DNA of 40,143 nucleotides from 02-FULL-45-11b sp041663485. Its GTDB lineage: Bacteria; Patescibacteriota; Patescibacteriia; Buchananbacterales; UBA6539. The DNA is taken from assembly GCA_041663485.1 (NCBI GenBank), contig JBAYMO010000015.1, positions 1-40,143 on the forward strand, given 5' to 3'. The notes under the pieces are model-generated. The model saw nothing but the letters and a program-made list of their open reading frames with translations. It ran no database searches and had not been told where the DNA came from. Below, one piece after another: positions 32,391 to 40,143 of the stretch; positions within the stretch are counted from its first letter, which is position 1; each line of letters begins with the position of its first letter. A program made the position numbers and the translations under genes.

Positions 32391-32424
32391 ACCCCGCGAA
32401 TGCGTGGTAGCATTGCGGGCAGGC
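32384..32424. repeat. Bulged GC-rich hairpin after the tRNA remnant
   Basis: Nested pairings GCCTG/CAGGC (32384-32388 with 32420-32424), CCCGC/GCGGG and AATGC/GCATT form a 15-bp bulged hairpin with loop GTGGTA. The outer strand is shared with the acceptor-like strand of the tRNA remnant, so the two folds exclude each other. From here to 32479 no gene is seen. Confidence 0.45.
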
Positions 32425-32479
32425 CAGATTGACCAGCAAAAATAATCTAATAAAGGGGTTATTTTTTTTGTAAAAAAAA

Positions 32480-32514
32480 TCGGAAACTGCCTAGCCCCCA
32501 AAGGCAGTTTCCGA
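32480..32514 (-). terminator. Intrinsic terminator of the oxidoreductase gene
   Basis: A perfect 13-bp stem (32480-32492 with 32502-32514) with a 9-base loop; on the minus strand it is followed by eight T residues. It lies 26 bases past the oxidoreductase stop. Confidence 0.9.
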
Positions 32515-32539
32515 ATACTACAAATTTTAAAACCTCCGC

Positions 32540-33652
32540 TCAGCCAATACGCACCGAACTCCGCGTCCGGCTGGACTGATAGATGGCATCCACCATCAGC
32601 ATGAGCATCAACGCCTGATCCGGCGTATTACGCGGTTCTTCTTTACCCTCGATTACCCGGATGAAATGCGCCGCGCCCGCAATCCGTCCCATGGCCGGAT
32701 CCGGCCGACAAACGATATGGGAGTCATCGCGGCTGGCCAATGGTCCCTCGCGAAAGATATGCAACGAATCCTTGGCGGTATCATCCAAGCCATCTTGACC
32801 AAAGACCCGCTCAAGGCACGCGCCAAGCGTTGCCCCTTGCAGCTTCACGCCCACCCTTTCCCGTTCGACCATCTCGGCCCAAGAGGTATGAACCTGCAGG
32901 CACTGGCCAGTAGTGAAAGTAACCATAGCATGCGCGGCGGTCTCAACGTCGGTCGGACCTGTGCCATCCACGATACCCCAAGGTCCTTTGTATTTGGGAT
33001 CGTCATGAAAGTCATCGAATGTCCGAGCCAATACGTCTGAGGGTTTGGGACAGCCCATCAGCCACCAGGCCAAATCCAGCATATGCAGCAAGTCAATAGT
33101 GCATCCGCCGCCCGACTGGCTTCGGTTGGTAAACCAGGTACCAAAACCCGGAATACCCGCCCGGCGCACCCAATAGGCCTCGCCCGACCGCAGATTGGCT
33201 TGGCCGCCGGCGTGAGAATCAATCTGCTTCGACCCGCCGCTTTCGATACTCATCTTGAGAATCTCGGCCTCGGGACGATGGCGGTTATTCAGACCGGCCA
33301 TCCAAATCAGCCCGGCCTTTTCGGCGGCTCTGGCCACCTCATACATCTCGATGGCATTGAGCGTCGGCGGCTTCTCGCAGTAAACGTGTTTACCTGCCTC
33401 AAGGGCCGCAATGGCCAACGGGGCGTGCAACATGTTAGGCGTAATAATACTGACCGCGTCAAGTTCGTCAATACCCAATAATGACTCGGCGGTGCTGTCG
33501 CCACGAAGGATGCTGTATTTGAACATCGCTGCGTCAACTTTGTCGGGCACAGTGTCGGCAATGGCTACCACCTCCGCACCGGCCTGACGAAAACCGGCCA
33601 CGTGATAAGGCACCATGCCTCCGGCTCCAATGATCCCAATCTTGATACCCAT
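32540..33652 (-). CDS. Gfo/Idh/MocA family NAD(P)-dependent oxidoreductase
   Basis: A 370-residue sugar-type dehydrogenase. The N-terminal Rossmann fold has KIGIIGAGGMVPYHVAGFRQAG, then SIITPNMLHAPLAIAALEAGKHVYCEKPP; the EKP lysine is the usual catalytic residue. The C-terminal part includes SGGGCTIDLLHMLDLAWWLMG, with the second active-site motif (D-x3-H). The ATG at 33652 follows a clear GAAGGAGA site; in-frame codons further up run through the leader hairpin and are not coding. Codon use is strikingly GC-rich against the AT-rich surroundings, and the gene is monocistronic with its own promoter, hairpin leader and terminator: strong signs of recent transfer. Likely substrates are sugars or inositols; none can be named. 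Confidence 0.92.
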   Translation of the reverse strand: MGIKIGIIGAGGMVPYHVAGFRQAGAEVVAIADTVPDKVDAAMFKYSILRGDSTAESLLGIDELDAVSIITPNMLHAPLAIAALEAGKHVYCEKPPTLNAIEMYEVARAAEKAGLIWMAGLNNRHRPEAEILKMSIESGGSKQIDSHAGGQANLRSGEAYWVRRAGIPGFGTWFTNRSQSGGGCTIDLLHMLDLAWWLMGCPKPSDVLARTFDDFHDDPKYKGPWGIVDGTGPTDVETAAHAMVTFTTGQCLQVHTSWAEMVERERVGVKLQGATLGACLERVFGQDGLDDTAKDSLHIFREGPLASRDDSHIVCRPDPAMGRIAGAAHFIRVIEGKEEPRNTPDQALMLMLMVDAIYQSSRTRSSVRIG

Positions 33653-33689
33653 GATCTCAATCTCCTTCGGTTTTTCCGTAAATTGGATT

Positions 33690-33731
33690 GGTTTGTTATG
33701 CCAAAAGAACTGACTTTTGGCGTAACAAACC
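33690..33731 (-). promoter_or_regulatory. Leader hairpin of the oxidoreductase gene
   Basis: An 18-bp stem (33690-33707 with 33714-33731; 17 standard pairs and one position that differs, a wobble on one strand) with a 6-base loop lies between the predicted start point (about 33741) and the ribosome site. It could be an operator or a stability hairpin; it lacks a following T run. Confidence 0.6.
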
Positions 33732-33747
33732 CAAAAGACCACCTTTA

Positions 33748-33776
33748 TGTATACAATTTATTCATTTAAAAGTCAA
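33748..33776 (-). promoter_or_regulatory. Promoter of the oxidoreductase gene
   Basis: TTGACT (33776-33771), exactly 17 bases, then TATACA (33753-33748) on the minus strand: a near-consensus housekeeping promoter placed about 95 bases before the start codon. Confidence 0.75.
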
Positions 33777-33829
33777 TTATGCTGTTAATTATATTTTATT
33801 AAAATTATAAAAGTAGCGTTAATAAAAAA

Positions 33830-33852
33830 CTCCCCGGGTTTGCGCCGGGGAG
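33830..33852 (-). terminator. Intrinsic terminator of the kinase/receiver operon
   Basis: CTCCCCGG (33830-33837) pairs with CCGGGGAG (33845-33852) around a 7-base loop; on the minus strand a T run follows. It lies 12 bases past the receiver gene stop and separates it from the oxidoreductase promoter. Confidence 0.85.
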
Positions 33853-33863
33853 AAAAAATGCTT

Positions 33864-34235
33864 TTATTTTAATCCGAGTTTTTTTCTGATATTGGCCACC
33901 ACGTCAGTTACATTCCAATCCACCTTGACCAAATACTCAAAAGATCCTAAAGACACGGCTTGAGCGATTTTTTCCGAATCGCCCAGGTTGCTTAGAATCA
34001 TTACTTCCGCCCTCTTCCCCCATGAGTCCTGGCGCAGTTCAGCCAACATTTCCAAACCATTCATTTTTGGCATTAATAGATCCAGCAAAATCAAATCGGG
34101 TTTTTCTTTGATCGCCAAACCCAAGCCCTCGAGACCGTCTCGAGCCGTGAGCACCTGAATTTCACGGTCATCAAATTGCGAAGCCAAGGCTTTGGTGACT
34201 ACTTCCTCGTCATCGATAATTAAAACTTTTTTCAT
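33864..34235 (-). CDS. Stand-alone response regulator receiver protein
   Basis: A 123-residue CheY-like single domain with no output domain. Acidic pocket D8/D9 (LIIDDEE), phospho-acceptor D52 (LLDLLMPKMNG), the switch Ser82 (ILSNLG) and the conserved Lys104 (YLVKVDW) are all present. The ATG at 34235 begins MKKVLIIDDE, the usual N-terminus; seven further in-frame residues upstream are less likely. It lies 30 bases downstream of the histidine kinase and would receive phosphate from it. Without a DNA-binding part, it must act by protein contact or pass phosphate on. Confidence 0.93.
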   Translation of the reverse strand: MKKVLIIDDEEVVTKALASQFDDREIQVLTARDGLEGLGLAIKEKPDLILLDLLMPKMNGLEMLAELRQDSWGKRAEVMILSNLGDSEKIAQAVSLGSFEYLVKVDWNVTDVVANIRKKLGLK

Positions 34236-34265
34236 AAATTTTAGACTGCCAATCAAGTCAGCCGA

Positions 34266-37241
34266 TTATTTAATTGGTAAAGTAAAATACACGGTCGTAC
34301 CGGCGTTCTCTTTTGATTTCAACCAAATTTTCCCGCCATGCCCCTCAACAATACCCCGGGCGATATAAAGCCCCAAACCCGTGCCTTCCGGTGAAACCGT
34401 GCGGATATTATCTCCTCGAAAAAATCTTTCAAAAATTTTATTTTGCTGATTCTCGGGAATGCCATAACCCGTGTCAATAATTGCTACCTCCCAAAAATCG
34501 TTTCTTTTTTTACAATCAATGTTAATTTTTGAATTATTAGATGAATATTTTATGGCATTGCTGATTAAATTATTCAAAAGCTGAACAATCTTTTCAAAAT
34601 CAAAATTACTCATTATTGGCCGAGAGAATGGCTTGGATAACTTGATGCTAATATTCTTCTTTTTGGCCAATAGTGCCTGCTCCTTCATAGACTCGGCCAT
34701 GGCACGGCATAAATCATTGGGCTTTTTAATAATATTAAATTTCCGGCCGCTTTCAATGTGTGAAACATCAAGCAAATCTCCAACCAATTTAATCATTCTT
34801 TCATTACTGCTGTAAATCTGCTGCAAGAAATCTTTCTGCTTCGCGCTCAAATGTTCCGTTTTGTCCTTAAGCAACAATTCCGAAAACCATTTAATACCGG
34901 TTAAAGGGGTGCGCAATTGATGAGAAGACATAGAGACAAACTCAGATTTCATTTGATCCACGATTTTAGCCCGGCTGACATCTCTAATAATAGCTAAGAC
35001 GGCCAAACGACCCTCAAAGTCAATCACCGAACTATTAGTCTCCACCACGATTGACTGACCATCTTTTTTAACTAATTCAAATTCATAGCGGCTGGCGCTC
35101 GGTAAACCTTTCATGCGCAACTGATAATTATTTGCCACAATGGCCTGAGACTTAGCTGAAATGAAGTCTAACATTGACTTATTTTCCACTTCGGCTAAAA
35201 CATATCCGGTCATATCTTGAATAGTTTTATTGGCAAATTTAACCAAACCATCTTGAATAACCAAAATACCATCATTAGAATGCTCCACCAAATTATTATA
35301 TTTTTTTTCTGACTCGCTAATGGCTTTTTCCCACTTTTTATGCTCGGTAATATCTTCAATAATCGTTAAAAAATGTAACGGCCGATCATGGCCATCCCTG
35401 ATTAACGTGGCACTGGCACGGCCATAGATAACCTTGCCGTCCTTTCTAATATATCGTTTATCTACATTGTAAACCACAATCTCACCCCGAACCAGGCGCT
35501 TAACTTGCTTAATATCTCTTTGAACTTCATCGGGATGAGTAATATCGCCAAATGTCATTTTCTGCAATTCGTCCTCGGAGTAACCCCAAAGCGACACAGC
35601 CGCCGAATTAGCACTGATAAATTTATTATTCAAATCCACCAAGACAATAGCAATGGGACTATTTTCAAAAATTGCCCTCATTCTCGCTTCATTGTCAGCC
35701 AAAGCCATTTCCGCCCGATGACGCGCGGTAATGTCGCGAATGTTGCATTGAATGACTTCTAAATGATCAATAGCATAAACATTACTGACAAACTCGACGC
35801 TAATTACCTGGCCCGTCTTCGTTTGCAGTGGCAAATTCTCATAATGAACATACTTTTTATCTTTCAATACTTTAAAAGCTTTCTTGGATGCCACAATGTC
35901 TTTAAACAAACCGATATGCCATAATTTTTTCCGCAAAAATTCCTTATGGCTATAGCCCAGCATGTCAATTAAATACGGATTAACCTCTCTGATTTCTCCA
36001 GTTTTAGCATCTAAAATCAAAATGCCATCTTTGGCCGCTTCAAACAAACGTCGATATTTTTGCTCAGATAATACCAACAGATTTTGTGCCTGGCGCTGCT
36101 CAGTAATATCACGAAAATTCCAAACCCGACCTACTATTTTTTCGTCTAATATCTGCGGCACGGAATACCTTTCAAAAATCCTTCCATCTTTGAAATTTAT
36201 ATAATCAAAACTTTTCTTGCTGGGGTGCCGATAAAGGTAATCAACTTTTTCCAAAAACTCTTTGGGATTCTTTAATTGTTTAATTACAAAGGCTAACAGT
36301 TTGTTATCGTCTTTTTGCGCAACCAATCTGTCAGGAATACTCCAATATTGCTGGAATAACTTATTATAAAAAATCACTTTCCCTAAAAGGTCAATCACCA
36401 AAGTACCATCATTTGAAGCCTGCATCATTGAATCCAGCAAAGAATAATTTTTTTGCAGTTCAATCTGGATAAGTTTACTGGTCGTGATGTTGCGAGAAAA
36501 ACCCATTACCGATCTCACTCTTGATTGATTATCTTTAATCGGCACCAATTGATTGCTCAGCCAATATTGACCAGAAGGCAAAATGGTAAGCTTTTCGGAA
36601 TAAAACGGCCGCCCAGTTTTTAGAACCTGATTAACACTTTTCGCTTGTTGCCGATAAACCTTGGCTGGAAACAAAGCTTTAATGTTCTTGCCGACAATTT
36701 TTTCCGGCGTTGAATTAAACAATTTTGAGCCAAAATTATTTACATAAGTAACCACTAGATTCTGGTCAATTATATAAATAGAGTCTTGAGCCGCTTCGGC
36801 CAAAATTGAATAGCGATTAGCCATTTCTCTGTTGGCGGTAATATCCCGAAAAATTCCCATCAAAAAAACTTGGGATCCAAATTTTATTCGGCTAAAATTC
36901 AAAGAAACAAGTTTAATCCGATCATCTTTGGTCAAAATTTCAATTTCAATCACCCCGTTAAGCTTGTCTTTGACTATCTGCCTAAAAGCATGCATAACTT
37001 CCGCCACGCTTCTAGCCGGGTGCAATTGATTGACGGAAAGTTTTAAAAATTCTTCTTTGGCGTAACCAAAAAGTTCACAAGCCGCCGGGTTGACATCAAC
37101 TACCTTTCTCGCGAAATTAGCAATTACCACGCCATCCGGAATATTCTCGAAAAGAGTTAAATATTTTTTATCATCCCCGCCGGATATAAATTTTGAATTA
37201 TTTGATAACCAATGATTTTTCATAAAATCTAGTTTGATCAT
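34266..37241 (-). CDS. Cytoplasmic sensor histidine kinase with six PAS domains
   Basis: A 991-residue kinase with no transmembrane helix. Six consecutive PAS domains start near YLTLFENIPDG, YSILAEAAQDS, YSLLDSMMQASNDG, YRRLFEAAKDG, MRAIFENSPIA and YNNLVEHSNDG; each ends in a FRDIT-like PAC strand. The kinase core has the H box SSHQLRTPL (His about residue 770), N box LLNNLISNAIKYS, G1 DTGYGIP, F box FERFFRG and G2 GTGLGLYIA. The ATG at 37241 forms an ATGA overlap with the stop of the upstream surface-protein gene, which decides the start. Multiple PAS domains imply soluble, redox or small-molecule sensing; no heme or flavin residue can be assigned by eye. Confidence 0.93.
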   Translation of the reverse strand: MIKLDFMKNHWLSNNSKFISGGDDKKYLTLFENIPDGVVIANFARKVVDVNPAACELFGYAKEEFLKLSVNQLHPARSVAEVMHAFRQIVKDKLNGVIEIEILTKDDRIKLVSLNFSRIKFGSQVFLMGIFRDITANREMANRYSILAEAAQDSIYIIDQNLVVTYVNNFGSKLFNSTPEKIVGKNIKALFPAKVYRQQAKSVNQVLKTGRPFYSEKLTILPSGQYWLSNQLVPIKDNQSRVRSVMGFSRNITTSKLIQIELQKNYSLLDSMMQASNDGTLVIDLLGKVIFYNKLFQQYWSIPDRLVAQKDDNKLLAFVIKQLKNPKEFLEKVDYLYRHPSKKSFDYINFKDGRIFERYSVPQILDEKIVGRVWNFRDITEQRQAQNLLVLSEQKYRRLFEAAKDGILILDAKTGEIREVNPYLIDMLGYSHKEFLRKKLWHIGLFKDIVASKKAFKVLKDKKYVHYENLPLQTKTGQVISVEFVSNVYAIDHLEVIQCNIRDITARHRAEMALADNEARMRAIFENSPIAIVLVDLNNKFISANSAAVSLWGYSEDELQKMTFGDITHPDEVQRDIKQVKRLVRGEIVVYNVDKRYIRKDGKVIYGRASATLIRDGHDRPLHFLTIIEDITEHKKWEKAISESEKKYNNLVEHSNDGILVIQDGLVKFANKTIQDMTGYVLAEVENKSMLDFISAKSQAIVANNYQLRMKGLPSASRYEFELVKKDGQSIVVETNSSVIDFEGRLAVLAIIRDVSRAKIVDQMKSEFVSMSSHQLRTPLTGIKWFSELLLKDKTEHLSAKQKDFLQQIYSSNERMIKLVGDLLDVSHIESGRKFNIIKKPNDLCRAMAESMKEQALLAKKKNISIKLSKPFSRPIMSNFDFEKIVQLLNNLISNAIKYSSNNSKINIDCKKRNDFWEVAIIDTGYGIPENQQNKIFERFFRGDNIRTVSPEGTGLGLYIARGIVEGHGGKIWLKSKENAGTTVYFTLPIK

Positions 37242-40143
37242 GAGATGCCTTTGCTTAAAAGCGTCTTTCGACTTCGATAAAGCCAAAGCCAAGTTAATAG
37301 CATTACTGCCAAAGCCACAATAGTTGTTTGCAAATTCAAATAATTAAATATCTGCACCCAAAGATTGCGTTTAACGGTGAAAATACTGATGGCACTGGGG
37401 CGGCTCTTAACCTTGGCGGCCGCGTCTAAAGTAACGGCAAAAACCGTATGATCGCCCGGTGCCAAAGCCATCAACTTCTGCGAATGATCCACGCGCCAGT
37501 TTCCCTGCCCGTCAGTTCTAGTGCGATAAATTAGAGCCTGGCTGCTATGGACATAAACGATAACATCCTGATTGGGCAAAGCCGTTCCGCTAAAGGTTAT
37601 AATATCGCTACTGGCGGCAGGAATTTGAACTAAATTTACTTTCGGCAAAGGCAGGCCGGGTAATTCAATGGCTTCGGCATTTTGACTAATAAGTTCTGAT
37701 GGCGCCAAGGGCGTAGGCGTAATGGGTGAAACTGGGGCTGGAGTTTGAATCCCAATACCGGCAGTAGCCGCTAAAGTGGTTTTGGTTAAAGCTAGATTGG
37801 TCGGTAAACTAACATTACCGGCTTGATCCGAGGCGGTGATAACGAAATTATGCTGGCCATTGCTTAGCGCCAAAGTTGTTGGTAATTTGAAATTCCACGC
37901 CCCGAGGCCGTCCGCGCTGGCCGTGAATTTTTGGCCACTATCCAAAATAATATTTATGGTGGCAAAAGGAATCGAAACACCAAAAATTGTAGGATTGGTA
38001 TCAGTAACATTTTCTTCGGTTTTGGGGCTAATAATTAACGGCGCGGCTACGCCAAAAATAATATCAACGCTGATTGAGTCCGAAAATTCACTGACATTAC
38101 CGGCGGCATCATAAGCTCTAACCTTTAAACGATGCGAGCCTTGAATTAAATTCAATGATTGCTGAAAAGCACCATTGGCTGCCGCGGTGGCAGAAAATCC
38201 CGCCAGTAAACTGTCATTATCATAAAGCTCAAGCCGCGAACCAGGCTCGGATAATCCGGAGATTTCCAAAATTGGATTTTGGCTGGGCGAAACTACCGGA
38301 TTTAGCAACGGCTTAATGGGCGCGGTGCTGTCCGGCAGATAAGCCATGCCACCAGCCGTCTGAACCGGAGTCGCCGCTGGGGTCGGAGTTGAAACGGGCT
38401 GAGTAAAGACATTAATCTGATTAGCCGCGGCTCTGTGACCAAAATTATCCACCGCCCAGATTCTAACAAAATAACTACTAGTCAGATTTAATCCGGTAAT
38501 AGTCGTAGAAATTGTTAAAACATTAGACAAGTTCGCGTCATTGACCACGCCCCACAAATTGGCGGTGCTGGTTTGATTAATTACGTCATTTTCATTGGCC
38601 CCATGCCATAATTCATAATGACTAAAATTGGCATCGCTGGCCACCGGCCAGGTTAAGGTTACGTTATTATTGTTTGTTCCAAACTTGTTTAAAGCGATCA
38701 AATTCAAAGGCGCGGCAGTATCCAAAGCAAAGTTTGCCGATTCATAATAAATACTGGCATTGCCATGACTGTCAGTGGCCTTCAGGCGTGCTCTCATGTT
38801 GGAATTTTCATGATCAATGTAATCAGCGGCGCCATTCCAGCTAATTGATTTATTGACCCCAGCCGCCAGGTTATTGCCTAAATCACCGGCCGCCGATAAG
38901 GTTGAAACTGCCCAGGTTAGACCACCATCAGAAGAAATATTCAACGTCGTCGTAGCTTGATCATCTAAATCATAATTAACAGTAAATAAGTCACTGCCGC
39001 CTTGCTGAGTCGCCGAAATATTTGAAATAACCGGCGCCTTAGTATCTAAACTAAAACTGGCAGAGGAGATAAAGCCACTCTGGTTGCCAAAATAGTCTTT
39101 AGCTCTGACTCTGATTTTCATGTTAGTCACGTCATAACCCGAATAATCAGTTGAGGCTTGCCAGGTAAAACTTTTAGCTCCAACACTTTGACCCGCACCA
39201 ATTGAACCGCTAACCGTGGAAGTGGCCACTGCCCAAGTGCCGCCGTTGTCCGCAGACACGCCAAACTCCACTAAGTGCCCGGCCGACGTCAAGTCAGCCA
39301 AAGTATAATTTATTAATACATTACCGGTTCCGGAGATTTGACTGGCTGAAACAGAGGAAACCGCCGGCGCCTTAGTGTCTAAAGTAAAATTATCAGACAC
39401 GGTTGAGCTGCCGGAGTTACCATATTTATCAAGGCCAAAAATTTTAATTTTTATCGTATTGTTTTCCTGGCCAGAATAATCCGTAAAAGCCTGCCAAGTG
39501 GCCTGGCGATTGGCGCCGGCTGTTACGCCAGAACCAACGTCACCGCTTAAAGTGCTAGTCGATACCGTCCAAGTGCCACCACCATCACCGGAAATACTCA
39601 TCACAATATCATTACCGGCGCCGGAATTATCATTTAAGTTATAGCTAATGGTAACCAAACCGGTAGTCGGAGCTTGGGCAAAATTGATATTACTAATCAC
39701 CGGGCCCAAAGTATCAACATAAAAAGCTGAAGATTCGGCCAAATTACTATCGGTAATACCATCATTTGATTTTAACCTGACATAAACCGTCAAATTTTCC
39801 TGATTGGGTAAATCCGCGGCCGCATCCCAGGCAAAGACATAAGCTGAACCAGCCGAAGAGAAAATCAGATTATTTTTACCGCTTGAGCCGACGCCGGCTT
39901 TTTCTGTCATGGCGTGCCAAGTTGAATGATCAGTTGAATATTCGTAAGCGTTCAAGTTGTTTGTGTCATTCTGGCCGTCTGTGCCCGAATAAGAAATTAA
40001 AACATAATTACTGTTTAACTGCTGACTCGCACTGATAATATTGATAACCGGCGCGGTATTACTAATGGCCGCTTCCGAGGAATAGTTTGATTCAGAGCTT
40101 AGAGCATGAGCCGCGTCGCTGGGGTTTCTTGATTTAATTTTAA
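37238..40143 (-). CDS. Large repetitive surface protein with C-terminal membrane anchor, 5' truncated
   Basis: The frame is open to the right window edge, so the start lies outside; about 968 residues are visible. Three to four repeats of about 100 residues share VNYDLDD, SSDGGLTWAVST, ISWNGAADY and LDTAAP. A fibronectin-III-like domain follows (VTLTWPVASDANFSHYELWH), then three Ig-like domains with the GSHRLKVRAYDAAGN pattern seen in bacterial adhesins. The C-terminus is a membrane helix (IVALAVMLLTWLWLYRS) and a short basic tail, so the protein is anchored with its repeats outside. It overlaps the six-PAS kinase gene by four bases. The likely role is adhesion or envelope structure; ligand unknown. 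Confidence 0.85.
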   Translation of the reverse strand, partial: KIKSRNPSDAAHALSSESNYSSEAAISNTAPVINIISASQQLNSNYVLISYSGTDGQNDTNNLNAYEYSTDHSTWHAMTEKAGVGSSGKNNLIFSSAGSAYVFAWDAAADLPNQENLTVYVRLKSNDGITDSNLAESSAFYVDTLGPVISNINFAQAPTTGLVTISYNLNDNSGAGNDIVMSISGDGGGTWTVSTSTLSGDVGSGVTAGANRQATWQAFTDYSGQENNTIKIKIFGLDKYGNSGSSTVSDNFTLDTKAPAVSSVSASQISGTGNVLINYTLADLTSAGHLVEFGVSADNGGTWAVATSTVSGSIGAGQSVGAKSFTWQASTDYSGYDVTNMKIRVRAKDYFGNQSGFISSASFSLDTKAPVISNISATQQGGSDLFTVNYDLDDQATTTLNISSDGGLTWAVSTLSAAGDLGNNLAAGVNKSISWNGAADYIDHENSNMRARLKATDSHGNASIYYESANFALDTAAPLNLIALNKFGTNNNNVTLTWPVASDANFSHYELWHGANENDVINQTSTANLWGVVNDANLSNVLTISTTITGLNLTSSYFVRIWAVDNFGHRAAANQINVFTQPVSTPTPAATPVQTAGGMAYLPDSTAPIKPLLNPVVSPSQNPILEISGLSEPGSRLELYDNDSLLAGFSATAAANGAFQQSLNLIQGSHRLKVRAYDAAGNVSEFSDSISVDIIFGVAAPLIISPKTEENVTDTNPTIFGVSIPFATINIILDSGQKFTASADGLGAWNFKLPTTLALSNGQHNFVITASDQAGNVSLPTNLALTKTTLAATAGIGIQTPAPVSPITPTPLAPSELISQNAEAIELPGLPLPKVNLVQIPAASSDIITFSGTALPNQDVIVYVHSSQALIYRTRTDGQGNWRVDHSQKLMALAPGDHTVFAVTLDAAAKVKSRPSAISIFTVKRNLWVQIFNYLNLQTTIVALAVMLLTWLWLYRSRKTLLSKGIS

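Noticed and set aside
32203..32480. Integration site of a prophage or island at the tRNA-Pro
   Set aside because: No integrase, phage gene or long flanking direct repeat is visible; the tRNA copy is only about 50 bases away, too close to bound an element.
32666..33481. Two long rightward open frames (124 and 132 codons) opposite the oxidoreductase gene
   Set aside because: They lie wholly antisense to a clear Gfo/Idh/MocA gene; high GC content lengthens empty frames, and the translations show no domain.
1..40143. CRISPR array or cas genes
   Set aside because: No regularly spaced direct repeats and no Cas-like protein were seen on either strand.
1..40143. Alternative genetic code with TGA as glycine
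   Set aside because: TGA ends many genes at family-appropriate positions and in ATGA overlaps (for example 467-469), so the standard bacterial code fits.

Overview
The window is AT-rich and gene-dense. Short or overlapping gene junctions (ATGA overlaps at 466, 5047, 9495 and 37238) indicate long co-transcribed blocks. Several features suggest an uncultivated bacterium of the Candidate Phyla Radiation (Patescibacteria, Parcubacteria-like): a surface protein that opens with a YLGS-x4-RYVFP module, an ECF sigma factor paired with a DUF5667-type membrane protein, a large glycosyltransferase block, and many small membrane or surface proteins of unknown function. This placement is inferred from gene content; no ribosomal marker lies in the window. 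TGA works as a normal stop, which argues against the recoded Gracilibacteria/SR1 lineages.

Left part (1-17300): a surface-glycan locus. The end of an asparagine synthetase and a methyltransferase run rightward. They converge on an eleven-gene leftward block (12862 to 1349) holding a UDP-glucuronate epimerase-like protein, a nucleotide-sugar dehydrogenase, five GT4 glycosyltransferases, a GT-A-like protein, two methyltransferases and a B12-type radical SAM enzyme. A sixth GT4 gene is divergent from the block. It ends at a perfect 18-bp hairpin shared with a convergent O-antigen ligase/polymerase-family gene, which is coupled to a membrane-anchored TPR gene.

Surface layer and its regulators (17300-23230): a 1202-residue secreted S-layer-like protein with its own promoter, a long structured 5' leader and a strong terminator. 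Directly upstream are a DUF5667-like single-pass membrane protein and an ECF sigma factor. A small helix-turn-helix gene is divergent from the sigma gene and shares an inverted promoter motif with it. A plausible reading is that the left-hand locus builds a glycan that decorates the surface layer.

Middle block (23230-31270, leftward): uppS, rarA, an unknown protein, a Nudix hydrolase, pilT, a 114-residue unknown protein, a lipoprotein, two membrane proteins and an HtrA/PDZ protein that has lost all three catalytic residues. UppS makes the lipid carrier that the glycan genes need.

Accessory patch (31270-33860): two small two-pass membrane proteins with their own promoter, leader hairpin and terminators; a tRNA-Pro(CGG) enclosed in a long perfect hairpin; a tRNA-derived remnant split by a palindrome; and a GC-rich Gfo/Idh/MocA oxidoreductase with a canonical promoter and leader hairpin. 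Composition and isolation suggest this patch was acquired.

Right end (33860-40143, leftward): a large repetitive surface protein (start outside the window), a six-PAS cytoplasmic histidine kinase overlapping its stop codon, and a stand-alone receiver protein.
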